Positions 18,013 to 25,377 of a stretch of DNA of 35,449 nucleotides are shown one piece after another (position 1 is the stretch's first letter; each line of letters opens with the position of its first letter). A program made the translations under genes and the position numbers. The DNA comes from CAYLLN01 sp036496265. Its GTDB lineage: Bacteria; Planctomycetota; Planctomycetia; Pirellulales; Pirellulaceae. Under the pieces are notes generated by a model. It was not told the origin of the DNA. It was given only the letters and a program-made list of their open reading frames with translations, and made no database searches. The stretch covers positions 1 to 35,449 of the forward strand of contig DASXLL010000250.1 of NCBI GenBank assembly GCA_036496265.1, in the 5' to 3' direction.

Positions 18013-19053
18013 TCAGATCAGCTGAGATCCAATTTGATCCCGGCTGCCAAGAATTTCGCCCGCTGACGTGAATTCTACCGGTTCGGGACGAAAGCTCAAA
18101 ACCGGCTCGTCGCCGCGCGCCGCCGCCAACATTGCCGCGGCCAGGTTCGAGCGTGACGCGGCCCGCAGCCCGACGTAAGACGTCGTGAGTCGCGGATTGA
18201 CTTCGATGACGTAATCGCCGCTGCCGTCAGTGGCATCACTTAGCACTAGATCAACGCCCACATATCCGATCGTCGGCGGCAGCGCTTCGATTGCTTGCAG
18301 TGCCAACCGGCGAGCGCGGTGATCGAATTCAGGCGCTAGCGGCACTCGGCCGCCGAGGTAGGAGAAATGGCCGTCGTCTGAAAGGCGCTGCTCGCAGGCG
18401 GCTAGCGGCCAGTTTCGATTTGGGCCACATAGAACGCTGACACTCGCTGGCGTGCCAGCAACATATTCCTCGAGTCGCCAGTGACCAGCGCCTACATCCA
18501 ACAATTGCTCGGCGCTATTAACACGGCGTAAGTCTTGCGAGCCACAGCCGTCGGTTGGCTTAATCACCGCCGGGAAGGAAACAGAGCTTGGCGGCTCTCC
18601 CTTCGACCACACCGCTCCTTTCGGCACTGGGACGCCGGCGCGATGTAATACTTCCACCGTCACGTGTTTGTCGGCTGCGATTTGGATGAAGTCGGAGCCC
18701 GGCGAAAGCAATCGCCCGCCCCGTCGCTCCACGAGCTGCGCTCTCATTAAAAGCGCCCCGGCTGTTTCAGGTGCTATCAGCAGCGTCCAATCCGATTCAG
18801 TCGAAAGCCGGGCAATAATATCCATGTCGCTGCGGCCGTGCCCCAATTCAACCACTCGGCAACCCACCGGATGGAATGCTGGCAAGCGGCCATTGCGGGT
18901 CGTGACCACTCGCACCAACGGCAAGGCGACAAGATCCTCGGTGACCGCTCTCACCATCGCCGCCGCCTCGGTCAATAACGAAGCGGCCCCTACGCTTTGC
19001 GGGAACTCGCTGCCTCCGCCCCCCGTGAAAAATTCATAAACAAAGACTTGCAT
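18013..19053 (-). CDS. MfnD-like ATP-grasp ligase (tyramine-glutamate ligase family)
   Basis: ATP-grasp enzymes couple ATP hydrolysis to carboxylate-amine ligation. The N-terminus VFVYEFFTGGGG is typical of the COG1821/MfnD group, whose archaeal member joins glutamate to tyramine in methanofuran side-chain synthesis. ATP-binding features are in order: FPAVIKPTDGCGS (Lys165), WRLEEYVAG (about 193-200) and the metal-binding YVIEVNPRL at 281-289. The start at 19053 is chosen because the conserved strand begins there; an upstream frame extension to 19086 adds 11 unconvincing residues. The product has 346 residues. The adjacent MfnF-like gene strengthens the pathway call. No other H4MPT or methanofuran genes lie in the window, so the set would have to be completed elsewhere. 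Confidence 0.82.
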   Translation of the reverse strand: MQVFVYEFFTGGGGSEFPQSVGAASLLTEAAAMVRAVTEDLVALPLVRVVTTRNGRLPAFHPVGCRVVELGHGRSDMDIIARLSTESDWTLLIAPETAGALLMRAQLVERRGGRLLSPGSDFIQIAADKHVTVEVLHRAGVPVPKGAVWSKGEPPSSVSFPAVIKPTDGCGSQDLRRVNSAEQLLDVGAGHWRLEEYVAGTPASVSVLCGPNRNWPLAACEQRLSDDGHFSYLGGRVPLAPEFDHRARRLALQAIEALPPTIGYVGVDLVLSDATDGSGDYVIEVNPRLTTSYVGLRAASRSNLAAAMLAAARGDEPVLSFRPEPVEFTSAGEILGSRDQIGSQLI

Positions 19054-19469
19054 GCCAATTGGCCTAAACGCAATGGTGAAAGGCAACTAGAATACGAGCC
19101 CCAGCGACGGGCTGCCTGTGAAATACCAACCCGAAGCGTAAGCGAGGGGCCGCCGGAATAATCCGGTCAAAGATTGCCAATTGATCCAAGACTAACGGCG
19201 GTGGCCGAGTTTTTTGTAATTGCGTGGGATAAAGCCGTGCGATAATGACCATAACTGCAAATGCGACCGCGATGCCAGCATGATGCAGCTTGCTGCCCGA
19301 AGCCATTGGCCGGCCAGCAGTTGCGTCGCCATCCGCCCGCCGAAATCAGCCTAGCTCGCCGTGGGTCCGATGTTTGCAGTTTTCCCACCGAATAACAAGG
19401 ACGATATCCAAGGCCACCGCTAGCGACAAAATCGCTGGAGATCGGCTGACCGCTTAAGGAGATCCCCCG
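19054..19469. other. Divergent intergenic region between the ATP-grasp and DUF1571 genes
   Basis: No credible gene is visible in these 416 bases. They contain three small palindromes: AGCCC with GGGCT at 19097-19113, the CCCGAAGCGTAAGCGAGGGG element at about 19130-19149 (which looks like a dispersed intergenic motif), and CCGGA with TCCGG around ATAA at 19153-19166. A GATAAT box at 19241-19246 could be a plus-strand -10 element, but no good -35 box pairs with it. Confidence 0.4.
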
Positions 19470-20363
19470 ATGACCACATCCCACCTAGCCCGACGCGAAT
19501 TTCTGCGGGCGATGACTGCCGCGGGGGCCTCTTGCCTGGCGGCCGGTGCTTACGGCAGCGACAACGAAAAGGATCTTCATGAGCCGGTGCATCGGGTCGC
19601 CAAAGCGAATAATCCGCCGGCCCCGCCGATCGTGGGCCAAGGTCATCCGCTCGATCCGGCGTTGGACATGGCCAGAGAAGCCCTCAAGGTGATCGAAGGG
19701 ACGGTCACCGACTACAGCTGCCGCATCGTGAAGCAGGAGCGGATCAAGGGCGAGCTGCAGCCGCAAGAATTCATGGACGCGAAGATTCGCAATCGCAAAA
19801 TGCAGGACGGCAAGATCATCACGCCGCTCAGCGTCTATATGAAGTTCGTGCAGCCTGACAATGTGAAGGGCCGCGAAGTGGTCTGGGTGGAAGGGAAGAA
19901 CAACAACAAGCTGCGAGCGCACGAAGGCGGGGCCGCCGGCCGGTTCTTGCCCTCGGTTTGGCTCGACCCGGACGGAGCGTTGGCGATGCGTGGCCAACTT
20001 CATCCGATTTACGACATCGGCGTCGAAAATCTCGTGCTCAAGCTGATCGAGCGCGGCCAAAAAGAGCTGAAATATCCCGAGTGCGAAGTCAACATCATTA
20101 ATAACGCGAAAATTAATGGTCGTGTCTGCACCGTGCTGCAAGTGATGCATCCCGTCCAGCGGCCGCATTTTGAGTTTTACAAAGCCGAAATCTTCGTGGA
20201 CGATCAATTGAAGTTTCCAGTCCGCTATGCGGCTTACTATTGGCCGGCCAAGCCGGGCGATCCCGAGCCGGTGCTGGAGGCCTACACGTACTTGAACGTG
20301 AAAACAAACGTGGGCCTGAAAGACGCGGATTTCGATTCGGAAAATCCGAACTACAACTTCTAA
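19470..20363 (+). CDS. DUF1571 protein with Tat signal
   Basis: This 297-residue protein starts with a twin-arginine leader (ARREFLRAMTAAGAS, then a short hydrophobic stretch), so it is probably folded before export. The mature part has the planctomycete DUF1571 pattern: a DYSCRIVKQERI strand, a VYMKFVQPDNVKGREV block, and a C-terminal PVRYAAYYWP segment near AYTYLNVKTNVGL. The fold of this family is likely a beta-rich lipoprotein-carrier-like barrel, which is my inference; no enzymatic role is known. The start is secure because AAGGAGAT lies eight bases before the ATG, one of the best ribosome binding sites in the window. A palindromic repeat follows its stop. Confidence 0.9.
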   Translation: MTTSHLARREFLRAMTAAGASCLAAGAYGSDNEKDLHEPVHRVAKANNPPAPPIVGQGHPLDPALDMAREALKVIEGTVTDYSCRIVKQERIKGELQPQEFMDAKIRNRKMQDGKIITPLSVYMKFVQPDNVKGREVVWVEGKNNNKLRAHEGGAAGRFLPSVWLDPDGALAMRGQLHPIYDIGVENLVLKLIERGQKELKYPECEVNIINNAKINGRVCTVLQVMHPVQRPHFEFYKAEIFVDDQLKFPVRYAAYYWPAKPGDPEPVLEAYTYLNVKTNVGLKDADFDSENPNYNF

Positions 20364-20376
20364 GAACTGTCTAGCA

Positions 20377-20406
20377 CTCTTTAGCCGGGAGTAAACTTGC
20401 TCCCGG
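20377..20406. repeat. Palindromic intergenic repeat, copy 2
   Basis: CCGGGAGTA (20385-20393) pairs with TGCTCCCGG (20398-20406) around AACT, with one T-G pair. The sequence from CTCTTTAG onward matches the copy at 17967-17996 except for two bases, and those two changes keep the stem. It lies 13 bases after the DUF1571 stop, in a terminator position, but has no T-run. Confidence 0.75.
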
Positions 20407-20435
20407 ACTCGTCGAGACGCGGCTGCCGCCAGAAT

Positions 20436-20466
20436 TTGGCTCGTCGTTTGCGTCGCCACGTATAAT
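20436..20466 (+). promoter_or_regulatory. Candidate promoter just upstream of the alpha/beta hydrolase
   Basis: A perfect TATAAT at 20461-20466 follows TTGGCT at 20436-20441 by 19 bases. Transcription would be expected about seven bases after the -10 box, which is at or next to the GTG start codon (20473), so a leaderless message is possible. The weak -35 box and long spacer lower the confidence. Confidence 0.4.
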
Positions 20467-20472
20467 GCTGAA

Positions 20473-21330
20473 GTGAAAAGAGTTTCAGCGAAAACCACTT
20501 CGTGGCGCGCTCGTGCTGCTAGCTTTTTTGTCCGCTGCACGCGCGGCGCGGCCGTAACCTACTGCTTGGCTTTGCTCGTGTTGTTGCTTCTGGAAAATGC
20601 GCTCCTCTATCCGGCACCCAAATATCCTGAGGGCGATTGGACCGCCGAATATCTCGATCGCGAAGAGGTAGAGTTCCAATCGGCCGACGGCACTAGGCTC
20701 CACGGCTGGTTCGTCGAGCATGAAAATCCCCGGGCAGTCTTGCTCTATTGCCACGGCAACGGCGACTGTGTGGCCTATCTCGGTCCCTACATCAAGCAGC
20801 TCCGCGATCGGCACCAAATCTCGGTCTTCGCCTTCGATTATCGGGGCTACGGCAAAAGCGGCGGTTCGCCGATTGAGAAGGGGATTTTGGCCGATGGCCA
20901 CGCTGCGCAGATGTGGCTGGCCAAACGGACCGGCAAGTCGCTCGCCGACATTGTGATCATGGGCCGGTCCCTCGGCGGCTGCGTCGCCGTCGATCTGGCC
21001 GCCAAAAATGGGGCCCGTGGCCTCATTCTGCAGAACACCACGACCACGATTCCGGACGCCGCGGCAACCCTGTACTGGTTTTTGCCCGTCCGCTGGCTGA
21101 TGAAGAATCGCTACGATTCGCTCAGCAAAACTGGCCGCTACCACGGCCCCGTCCTCATGAGCCACGGCACGGCTGACACTCTCGTGCCTTTCGCCCTGGG
21201 CCAGCGCCTGTTCGACGCGATTCCCGGCACGAACAAGCGTTTCTTCGCCATTAAAAACGGCGGCCACAATGACGCCGAGCCGCCTACGTACGATGCGGCC
21301 CTGGACGAATTCATTGCGTCGCTGCCGTAA
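20473..21330 (+). CDS. Membrane-anchored alpha/beta hydrolase (Bem46/ABHD13-like)
   Basis: This 285-residue serine hydrolase has an N-terminal membrane anchor at about residues 27-46. The oxyanion strand LLYCHGNG is at 91-97, the FDYRGYGKSGG loop at 121-131, the nucleophile Ser166 in GRSLGG, Asp235 in GTADTLVP and His265 in GGHND. This order and spacing match Bem46/ABHD13-like hydrolases, which act on esters or acyl groups of unknown identity in bacteria. The start is GTG; the only nearby ATG (20465) hits a stop within four codons. No Shine-Dalgarno is visible, in keeping with the possible leaderless transcript. It converges on the toxin-antitoxin pair, with 15 bases between the stops. Confidence 0.9.
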   Translation: MKRVSAKTTSWRARAASFFVRCTRGAAVTYCLALLVLLLLENALLYPAPKYPEGDWTAEYLDREEVEFQSADGTRLHGWFVEHENPRAVLLYCHGNGDCVAYLGPYIKQLRDRHQISVFAFDYRGYGKSGGSPIEKGILADGHAAQMWLAKRTGKSLADIVIMGRSLGGCVAVDLAAKNGARGLILQNTTTTIPDAAATLYWFLPVRWLMKNRYDSLSKTGRYHGPVLMSHGTADTLVPFALGQRLFDAIPGTNKRFFAIKNGGHNDAEPPTYDAALDEFIASLP

Positions 21331-21345
21331 TAGAAAGTCTTGATT

Positions 21346-21588
21346 CTAAGACTGCGTTTGTCCAATAGGCATCGTCTGAACAATCGCTCGCAATACGGAA
21401 TTAACCGATTCTGGCGTTGTGAACACTTTGGCGACATCCGCATCGAGGACAATCACTCGACTTCCTGGCTTGACCTTTGCCGCGAAGCGATTGGGCTTTG
21501 CTTTGCGGTAATCGAATGCGTACTCGGATTTCATTTCGTCATCCGGCGCTTCTTGGTGCTTTCGTGCTTTACCGTTTGTTTTCTTCAT
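21346..21588 (-). CDS. Antitoxin of a BrnT-type toxin-antitoxin pair
   Basis: This 80-residue protein overlaps the upstream toxin gene by 20 bases, typical of type II modules. The start at 21588 (MKKTNGKARKHQ) is preferred; the longer frame to 21624 lies wholly inside the toxin gene. The C-terminal half has the pattern seen in antitoxins that partner DUF497 or similar toxins: KVKPGSRVIVLDADVAKVF followed by a short SVNSVLRAIV helix, probably a ribbon-helix-helix-like DNA-binding part. The usual N-terminal sequence of classical BrnA is not evident, so it is an antitoxin of a related but distinct type. It is expected to bind the toxin and repress the operon. Confidence 0.78.
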   Translation of the reverse strand: MKKTNGKARKHQEAPDDEMKSEYAFDYRKAKPNRFAAKVKPGSRVIVLDADVAKVFTTPESVNSVLRAIVQTMPIGQTQS

Positions 21589-21853
21589 AATCGCGTCGTT
21601 CCCTCTTTGTAGCTCGACGGACACTGATAATTCGTATTTTATCTGATCGCTCCGTAAAACTTACGAGCAAAAGCCGATTTTTCTCCGAATGACCAATAAT
21701 GATTTCCCGCAGTTCGTCTTGGGAATGCTCGTCGTCGTCAAGGATGAAAGCCAGCCCATCGGCAAAAACGGAAGCAGCCTCCTCAAAGGACACTCCGTGC
21801 TTCTTGACATTCGTCGCTGCCTTGCTAGCGTCCCACTCGAACTCAATCGCCAT
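21569..21853 (-). CDS. BrnT-like (DUF497) toxin
   Basis: This 94-residue protein matches the BrnT/DUF497 family along its whole length: FEWDASKAATNVKKHGVSFE at the start, AASVFADGLAFILDDD in the middle, then ELREIIIGHSEKNRLLLVSF and KIRIISVRRATKRERRDYEE. BrnT toxins are RelE-fold ribonucleases that arrest translation, and the basic C-terminal part (RRATKRERR) fits that. The toxin gene comes first and the antitoxin second, the usual brnTA order. Base composition is visibly less GC-rich than in neighbouring genes, in keeping with a mobile module. The ATG at 21853 has only a weak GAG upstream. Confidence 0.9.
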   Translation of the reverse strand: MAIEFEWDASKAATNVKKHGVSFEEAASVFADGLAFILDDDEHSQDELREIIIGHSEKNRLLLVSFTERSDKIRIISVRRATKRERRDYEENKR

Positions 21854-21962
21854 GGAATCTCAAGCTGAAATTGAAACGGAATGAACCCGAAGGCTCAGGA
21901 TAACTAGGAGGTTCGCTTTCGCATACACTGACACCTGAGCTTAACTTACCAATCGATTCATC

Positions 21963-22925
21963 ATGCGCAACATTCGCGTCGCCGCCGTTCAGTTTCAGCA
22001 CGTGCCGGGTGATAAGCCTGCGAACCTGGCGACGATCGATCGGTTCGTGCAGCAAGCGGTTGTTGAGAAAGTTGAAATTATCGTCTTTCCGGAGTGCTGC
22101 ATTTCGGGCTACTGGCATCTGCGCAAGCTGTCGCGGGACGAGATTACTTCATTGGCAGAACCGGTTCCGACTGGGCCGGCGAGCGAGCGGCTATTGCATT
22201 TGTCGCGGCAATATCAAATGACGATTGGGGCGGGATTGGTCGAGATTGGCGACGACGGAAAGCTCTACAACAGCTTTGTTGTGGCGACGCCCGACGGCCG
22301 ATGGGCTTGTCACCGCAAATTGCACGTGTTTGTGAGCGAATTTCTCTCGCCTGGAAATCAATACACCGTTTTTGACACTCCGCACGGTTGCCGCGTTGGT
22401 GTCTTAATTTGTTACGACAATAATCTGGTTGAAAATGCCCGGCTGACGGCTCTCGCCGGGGCGGAAATCCTGCTTGCGCCGCATCAAACGGGCGGCTGCC
22501 GAAGCGGCAGCCCGTGCGCCATGGGACCGATCGATCTGGCAGTGTGGCACAACCGTGGCAAAAACCCGCAAGGCATCCGGTCCGAGTTTCAAGGCGACAA
22601 AGGCCGCGGCTGGCTCATGCGCTGGCTGCCGGCCCGAGCCCACGACAACGGCATGTTCCTCGTCTTCGCCAACGGAGTCGGCCAAGACGACGACGAAGTC
22701 CGCACCGGCAATGCCATGGTCATGGATTGCTATGGACGCATTATCAATGAATCGAAAACCATTGGCGATGATCTGGTCGTTGCCGATCTCGACGCGAGCT
22801 TGCGCGACCGCTGCACCGGCGTTCGCTGGATCAAAGCTCGGCGGCCGGAACTGTACGAAGGCTTGACTCGCCGCACCGGCCATGAGATGGACACTCGCGC
22901 CGTCCGCTTCGAATACGATCAGTAG
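21963..22925 (+). CDS. Carbon-nitrogen hydrolase (nitrilase superfamily)
   Basis: The 320-residue protein has the complete catalytic triad in context: Glu44 in VFPECCISGY, Lys119 in HRKLHVF and Cys150 in LICYDNN. It is closest in feel to amidase or N-carbamoyl-amino-acid hydrolase branches; the unusual DNN after the Cys and the long CAMGPIDLAVWHNRG insertion distinguish it from aliphatic amidases. The substrate cannot be set from sequence. No signal peptide is present, so it acts in the cytoplasm. The ATG at 21963 follows an A/T-rich leader without a Shine-Dalgarno. A strong hairpin overlaps its stop, and an M24 peptidase gene follows, so a role in peptide or amino-acid turnover is plausible. 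Confidence 0.92.
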   Translation: MRNIRVAAVQFQHVPGDKPANLATIDRFVQQAVVEKVEIIVFPECCISGYWHLRKLSRDEITSLAEPVPTGPASERLLHLSRQYQMTIGAGLVEIGDDGKLYNSFVVATPDGRWACHRKLHVFVSEFLSPGNQYTVFDTPHGCRVGVLICYDNNLVENARLTALAGAEILLAPHQTGGCRSGSPCAMGPIDLAVWHNRGKNPQGIRSEFQGDKGRGWLMRWLPARAHDNGMFLVFANGVGQDDDEVRTGNAMVMDCYGRIINESKTIGDDLVVADLDASLRDRCTGVRWIKARRPELYEGLTRRTGHEMDTRAVRFEYDQ

Positions 22926-22948
22926 GTCCCGCCGGCCCGGCGGGACCT
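22924..22948. terminator. Hairpin at the end of the nitrilase-family gene
   Basis: AGGTCCCGCCG (22924-22934) and CGGCGGGACCT (22938-22948) are perfect 11-base complements with a three-base loop, starting in the stop codon. No T-run follows on either strand, so it may act as a weak terminator, an mRNA stabiliser or a dispersed palindrome. Confidence 0.5.
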
Positions 22949-22976
22949 GATTTCAATTGGTCGCAATACATCATTT

Positions 22977-24167
22977 ATGTTTGACCTCACCAAAATCCAA
23001 AACGTTCTCCAGCACTTCAGCATCGACGGCTGGCTGCTCTACGACTTCCGCGGCAACAATGTCCTCGCCCGCCGAATTGCCGAAATCCCAGACGATCAAA
23101 TGGGCTCGCGACGGTGGTTTTACTTCATTCCAGCTACCGGAACGCCGCGCAAGCTTGTCCACCGCATCGAAACGGGCGCCCTCGATCATTTGCCGGGCAA
23201 CACGGCGGTCTATCTGAAATGGCAAGAGTTGGAGACCGGAGTAGCGCAGCTGGTCGGTGGCAGCCGTCGCGTGGCGATGGAATATTCGCCGCGGAATGCG
23301 AATCCCTATGTATCGCGCGTCGATGCGGGGACTGTGGAGCTGGTGCGCAGCAATGGCGTGGAGGTCGTTTCGTCCGGCGATCTGGTGCAGCAATTCGAGG
23401 CGACGTGGGACGACGAGCAGATCGCCAGCCACTTTGAAGCGGCACGCTCTACGGATTCGGCTTACGCGCTGGCCTGGAAATTCATTGCCGACAAAACACG
23501 TGGCGGCGGCAGCATTCGCGAGACGGAAGTGCAATCGCTCATCATGCGTCATTTTGCCGACAATGGGCTGACGACGTATCACCCGCCGATCGTGGCTGCG
23601 AACGCCCACAGCGGCGATCCGCATTTTGAGACGGCAACGGCGACGGATGTTGCCATTCAACAGGGCGATTTCGTCCTCATCGATTTGTGGGCCAAAATGA
23701 ATCGGCCGCGAAGCGTTTATAGTGATCTGACGCGGGTTGGTTTTGTGGGCGAGCGTGTTCCGGAAAAGTATGAGCGGATTTTTAAGATCGTGGGCGAGGC
23801 ACGTGATGCGGCGATTGCCGGGGTCGAGGAAGCATTTGCCAGCAGTAAGCCCATCGCCGGCTGCCAGGTCGATCAGGCCGCTCGCGCGGTAATTGAGAAA
23901 GCTGGCTACGGAGAAAAGTTCATTCACCGCACGGGGCACAACATCGGCCAGGAAGTCCACGGCAACGGAGCCAATATGGATAGCCTCGAGACCCGCGAGG
24001 ACCGCCTGATTCTCCCGCGAACTTGTTTTTCGATCGAGCCGGGGATTTATCTCGATGACTTCGGCGTGCGGAGCGAGGTGAATGTGTTGATCGATGCCGC
24101 GGGAAAAGTCCATGTCACCGGCGGCGACCGGCAGCGAGCTGTGGTGCCGATTCTGGCCGGCGCATAA
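22977..24167 (+). CDS. M24 metallopeptidase, aminopeptidase P/Xaa-Pro dipeptidase family
   Basis: This family removes or splits residues next to proline. The 396-residue protein has an N-terminal creatinase-like domain and a C-terminal pita-bread domain with all five metal ligands: Asp236 (LIDLWAK), Asp250 (YSDLTRV), His321 (HRTGHNIG), Glu354 (FSIEPGIY) and Glu367 (RSEVNVL). The first ligand motif, LIDLWAK, varies from the usual D-x-G form, which marks a particular subgroup but does not remove the metal ligand. No export signal is present. The TrmH-like gene starts seven bases downstream, so the two are probably co-transcribed. Confidence 0.94.
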   Translation: MFDLTKIQNVLQHFSIDGWLLYDFRGNNVLARRIAEIPDDQMGSRRWFYFIPATGTPRKLVHRIETGALDHLPGNTAVYLKWQELETGVAQLVGGSRRVAMEYSPRNANPYVSRVDAGTVELVRSNGVEVVSSGDLVQQFEATWDDEQIASHFEAARSTDSAYALAWKFIADKTRGGGSIRETEVQSLIMRHFADNGLTTYHPPIVAANAHSGDPHFETATATDVAIQQGDFVLIDLWAKMNRPRSVYSDLTRVGFVGERVPEKYERIFKIVGEARDAAIAGVEEAFASSKPIAGCQVDQAARAVIEKAGYGEKFIHRTGHNIGQEVHGNGANMDSLETREDRLILPRTCFSIEPGIYLDDFGVRSEVNVLIDAAGKVHVTGGDRQRAVVPILAGA

Positions 24168-24174
24168 TCGGACC

Positions 24175-24966
24175 ATGCCGCTCATTCCCGTCACGTCGAT
24201 CGAAGATTCGCGATTAGCGCATTACCGCGAGCTGAGTAGCCGCAACTTGACCCGCCAATCGGGTTTGTTCATCGCGGAAGGCGAGAAAGTCGTCGAGCGA
24301 TTGATTGCCAGCGGGTTCGAAATCGCCAGCCTGCTGGCTGAGCCGTCGTTTGCCGAGCGTTACCAGTCGCGAGTGACGGCGGATACGCCGATCTATGTCG
24401 TCTCACGGGATGTCCTGGAGAACACGATTGGCTTCAACTTTCATCGCGGCATCCTGGCCTGTGGTCATCGCAAACCACCGACATCGGTCGGCGATTTTCT
24501 AACCAAGCTGTCGAGGCCAAAGGCGACGATCATTGCTTGCCCTGATGTGCGCGACCCGACCAATCTCGGCAGCATTATCCGCTCGACTGCCGCTTTCGGC
24601 TGCGACGCGATTCTGCTCGGCCGCCAATGCGCCGATCCCTTCTCGCGGCGCGTGCTCCGCGTTTCGATGGGCTCGGCCTTACACATACCGATTATTGAAA
24701 GTCGCGATATAATGGCGGATGCAAAAACGGTTGCTGCGGCAGACTTCGAGCTAGTTGCTGCCGTGCTCGATTCGACTGCCGAGCCGCTCAATGTGGCCAA
24801 ACGCAAGAATCGAATGGTGCTGCTATTGGGTGGCGAAGGTCATGGTCTGTCAGCCGAATGGCTCGAGCTTGCCCAGCGGAAGGTGACAATTCCGATGCAG
24901 CTTGGCATCGACTCGCTGAACGTCGCCGTGGCCGCCGCCGTATTGCTCTACCACTTTTGCCGCTAA
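24175..24966 (+). CDS. SpoU/TrmH-family RNA 2'-O-methyltransferase
   Basis: This enzyme class methylates ribose 2'-OH groups of rRNA or tRNA using S-adenosylmethionine. All three knot motifs are present: DPTNLGSIIRS at 127-137, LLLGGEGHGLS at 216-226 and IPMQLGIDSLNVAVAAAV at 239-256. A substrate-binding N-terminal domain (RQSGLFIAEGEKVVERL) occupies the first 90 residues, as in RlmB-like proteins. The ATG at 24175 is chosen because the frame to 24094 is inside the M24 gene. The 263-residue length is normal. Which nucleotide it modifies is not evident. Confidence 0.94.
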   Translation: MPLIPVTSIEDSRLAHYRELSSRNLTRQSGLFIAEGEKVVERLIASGFEIASLLAEPSFAERYQSRVTADTPIYVVSRDVLENTIGFNFHRGILACGHRKPPTSVGDFLTKLSRPKATIIACPDVRDPTNLGSIIRSTAAFGCDAILLGRQCADPFSRRVLRVSMGSALHIPIIESRDIMADAKTVAAADFELVAAVLDSTAEPLNVAKRKNRMVLLLGGEGHGLSAEWLELAQRKVTIPMQLGIDSLNVAVAAAVLLYHFCR

Positions 24967-24992
24967 AACACCTTCGTTTTCCCGAGGAGTTC

Positions 24993-25051
24993 GCTGAAGC
25001 TGGTGGGCACAAAACGCCGTGAGATAGCGGCTCTCGCGGCAACGCTTCAGC
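24993..25051. other. Structured intergenic element before the small gene at 25094
   Basis: GCTGAAGC (24993-25000) and GCTTCAGC (25044-25051) are perfect complements enclosing 43 bases that can form an inner GC-rich hairpin (CCGTGAG paired with CTCTCGCGG, with gaps). The element starts 27 bases after the methyltransferase stop and ends 43 bases before the small gene at 25094. It may be a terminator without a U-tract or a leader structure. Confidence 0.4.
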
Positions 25052-25093
25052 ATGCTCGATCCGATTGGTTCAAATCTGTTCATAAGGACAACA

Positions 25094-25315
25094 ATGGCAA
25101 AAGCGAAATCAGCAACCGGCACATTTAGTTGGAACGATCTATCGGAATGTATCGAGGAGGTGTTAATTAACTTACGCGACGCTCAGGCAGATATAACCGC
25201 AAAAGAAAAAAACATGATTGATACCTATCTCGCCGAAGCGGACGACCATTTACACAAAGCGATGAAGGTGTGTTTTGCAATTACTCAGAAGTTGCCACGG
25301 GCCAGAAAAAAGTAA
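25094..25315 (+). CDS. Small acidic-helical protein of unknown function
   Basis: This 73-residue protein starts at an ATG with AAGGAC five to ten bases upstream. An in-frame start at 25052 is possible but has no binding site. The N-terminus is Lys/Ala-rich (MAKAKSATG). The remainder predicts as two amphipathic helices (CIEEVLINLRDAQADI and MIDTYLAEADDHLHKAMK), ending in a basic tail (RARKK). I do not recognise a family. Base composition is visibly A/T-richer than the flanking genes. The C-terminal helices resemble, weakly, those of the next small gene (VLINLRDAQ compared with ALASVKDAK), which suggests a diverged pair. Confidence 0.65.
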   Translation: MAKAKSATGTFSWNDLSECIEEVLINLRDAQADITAKEKNMIDTYLAEADDHLHKAMKVCFAITQKLPRARKK

Positions 25316-25377
25316 GTGCAATCCAGAGTCGGATGTCGTGAGTAACGCCTAACATATTGTCGCAACGGAGAGCACGG

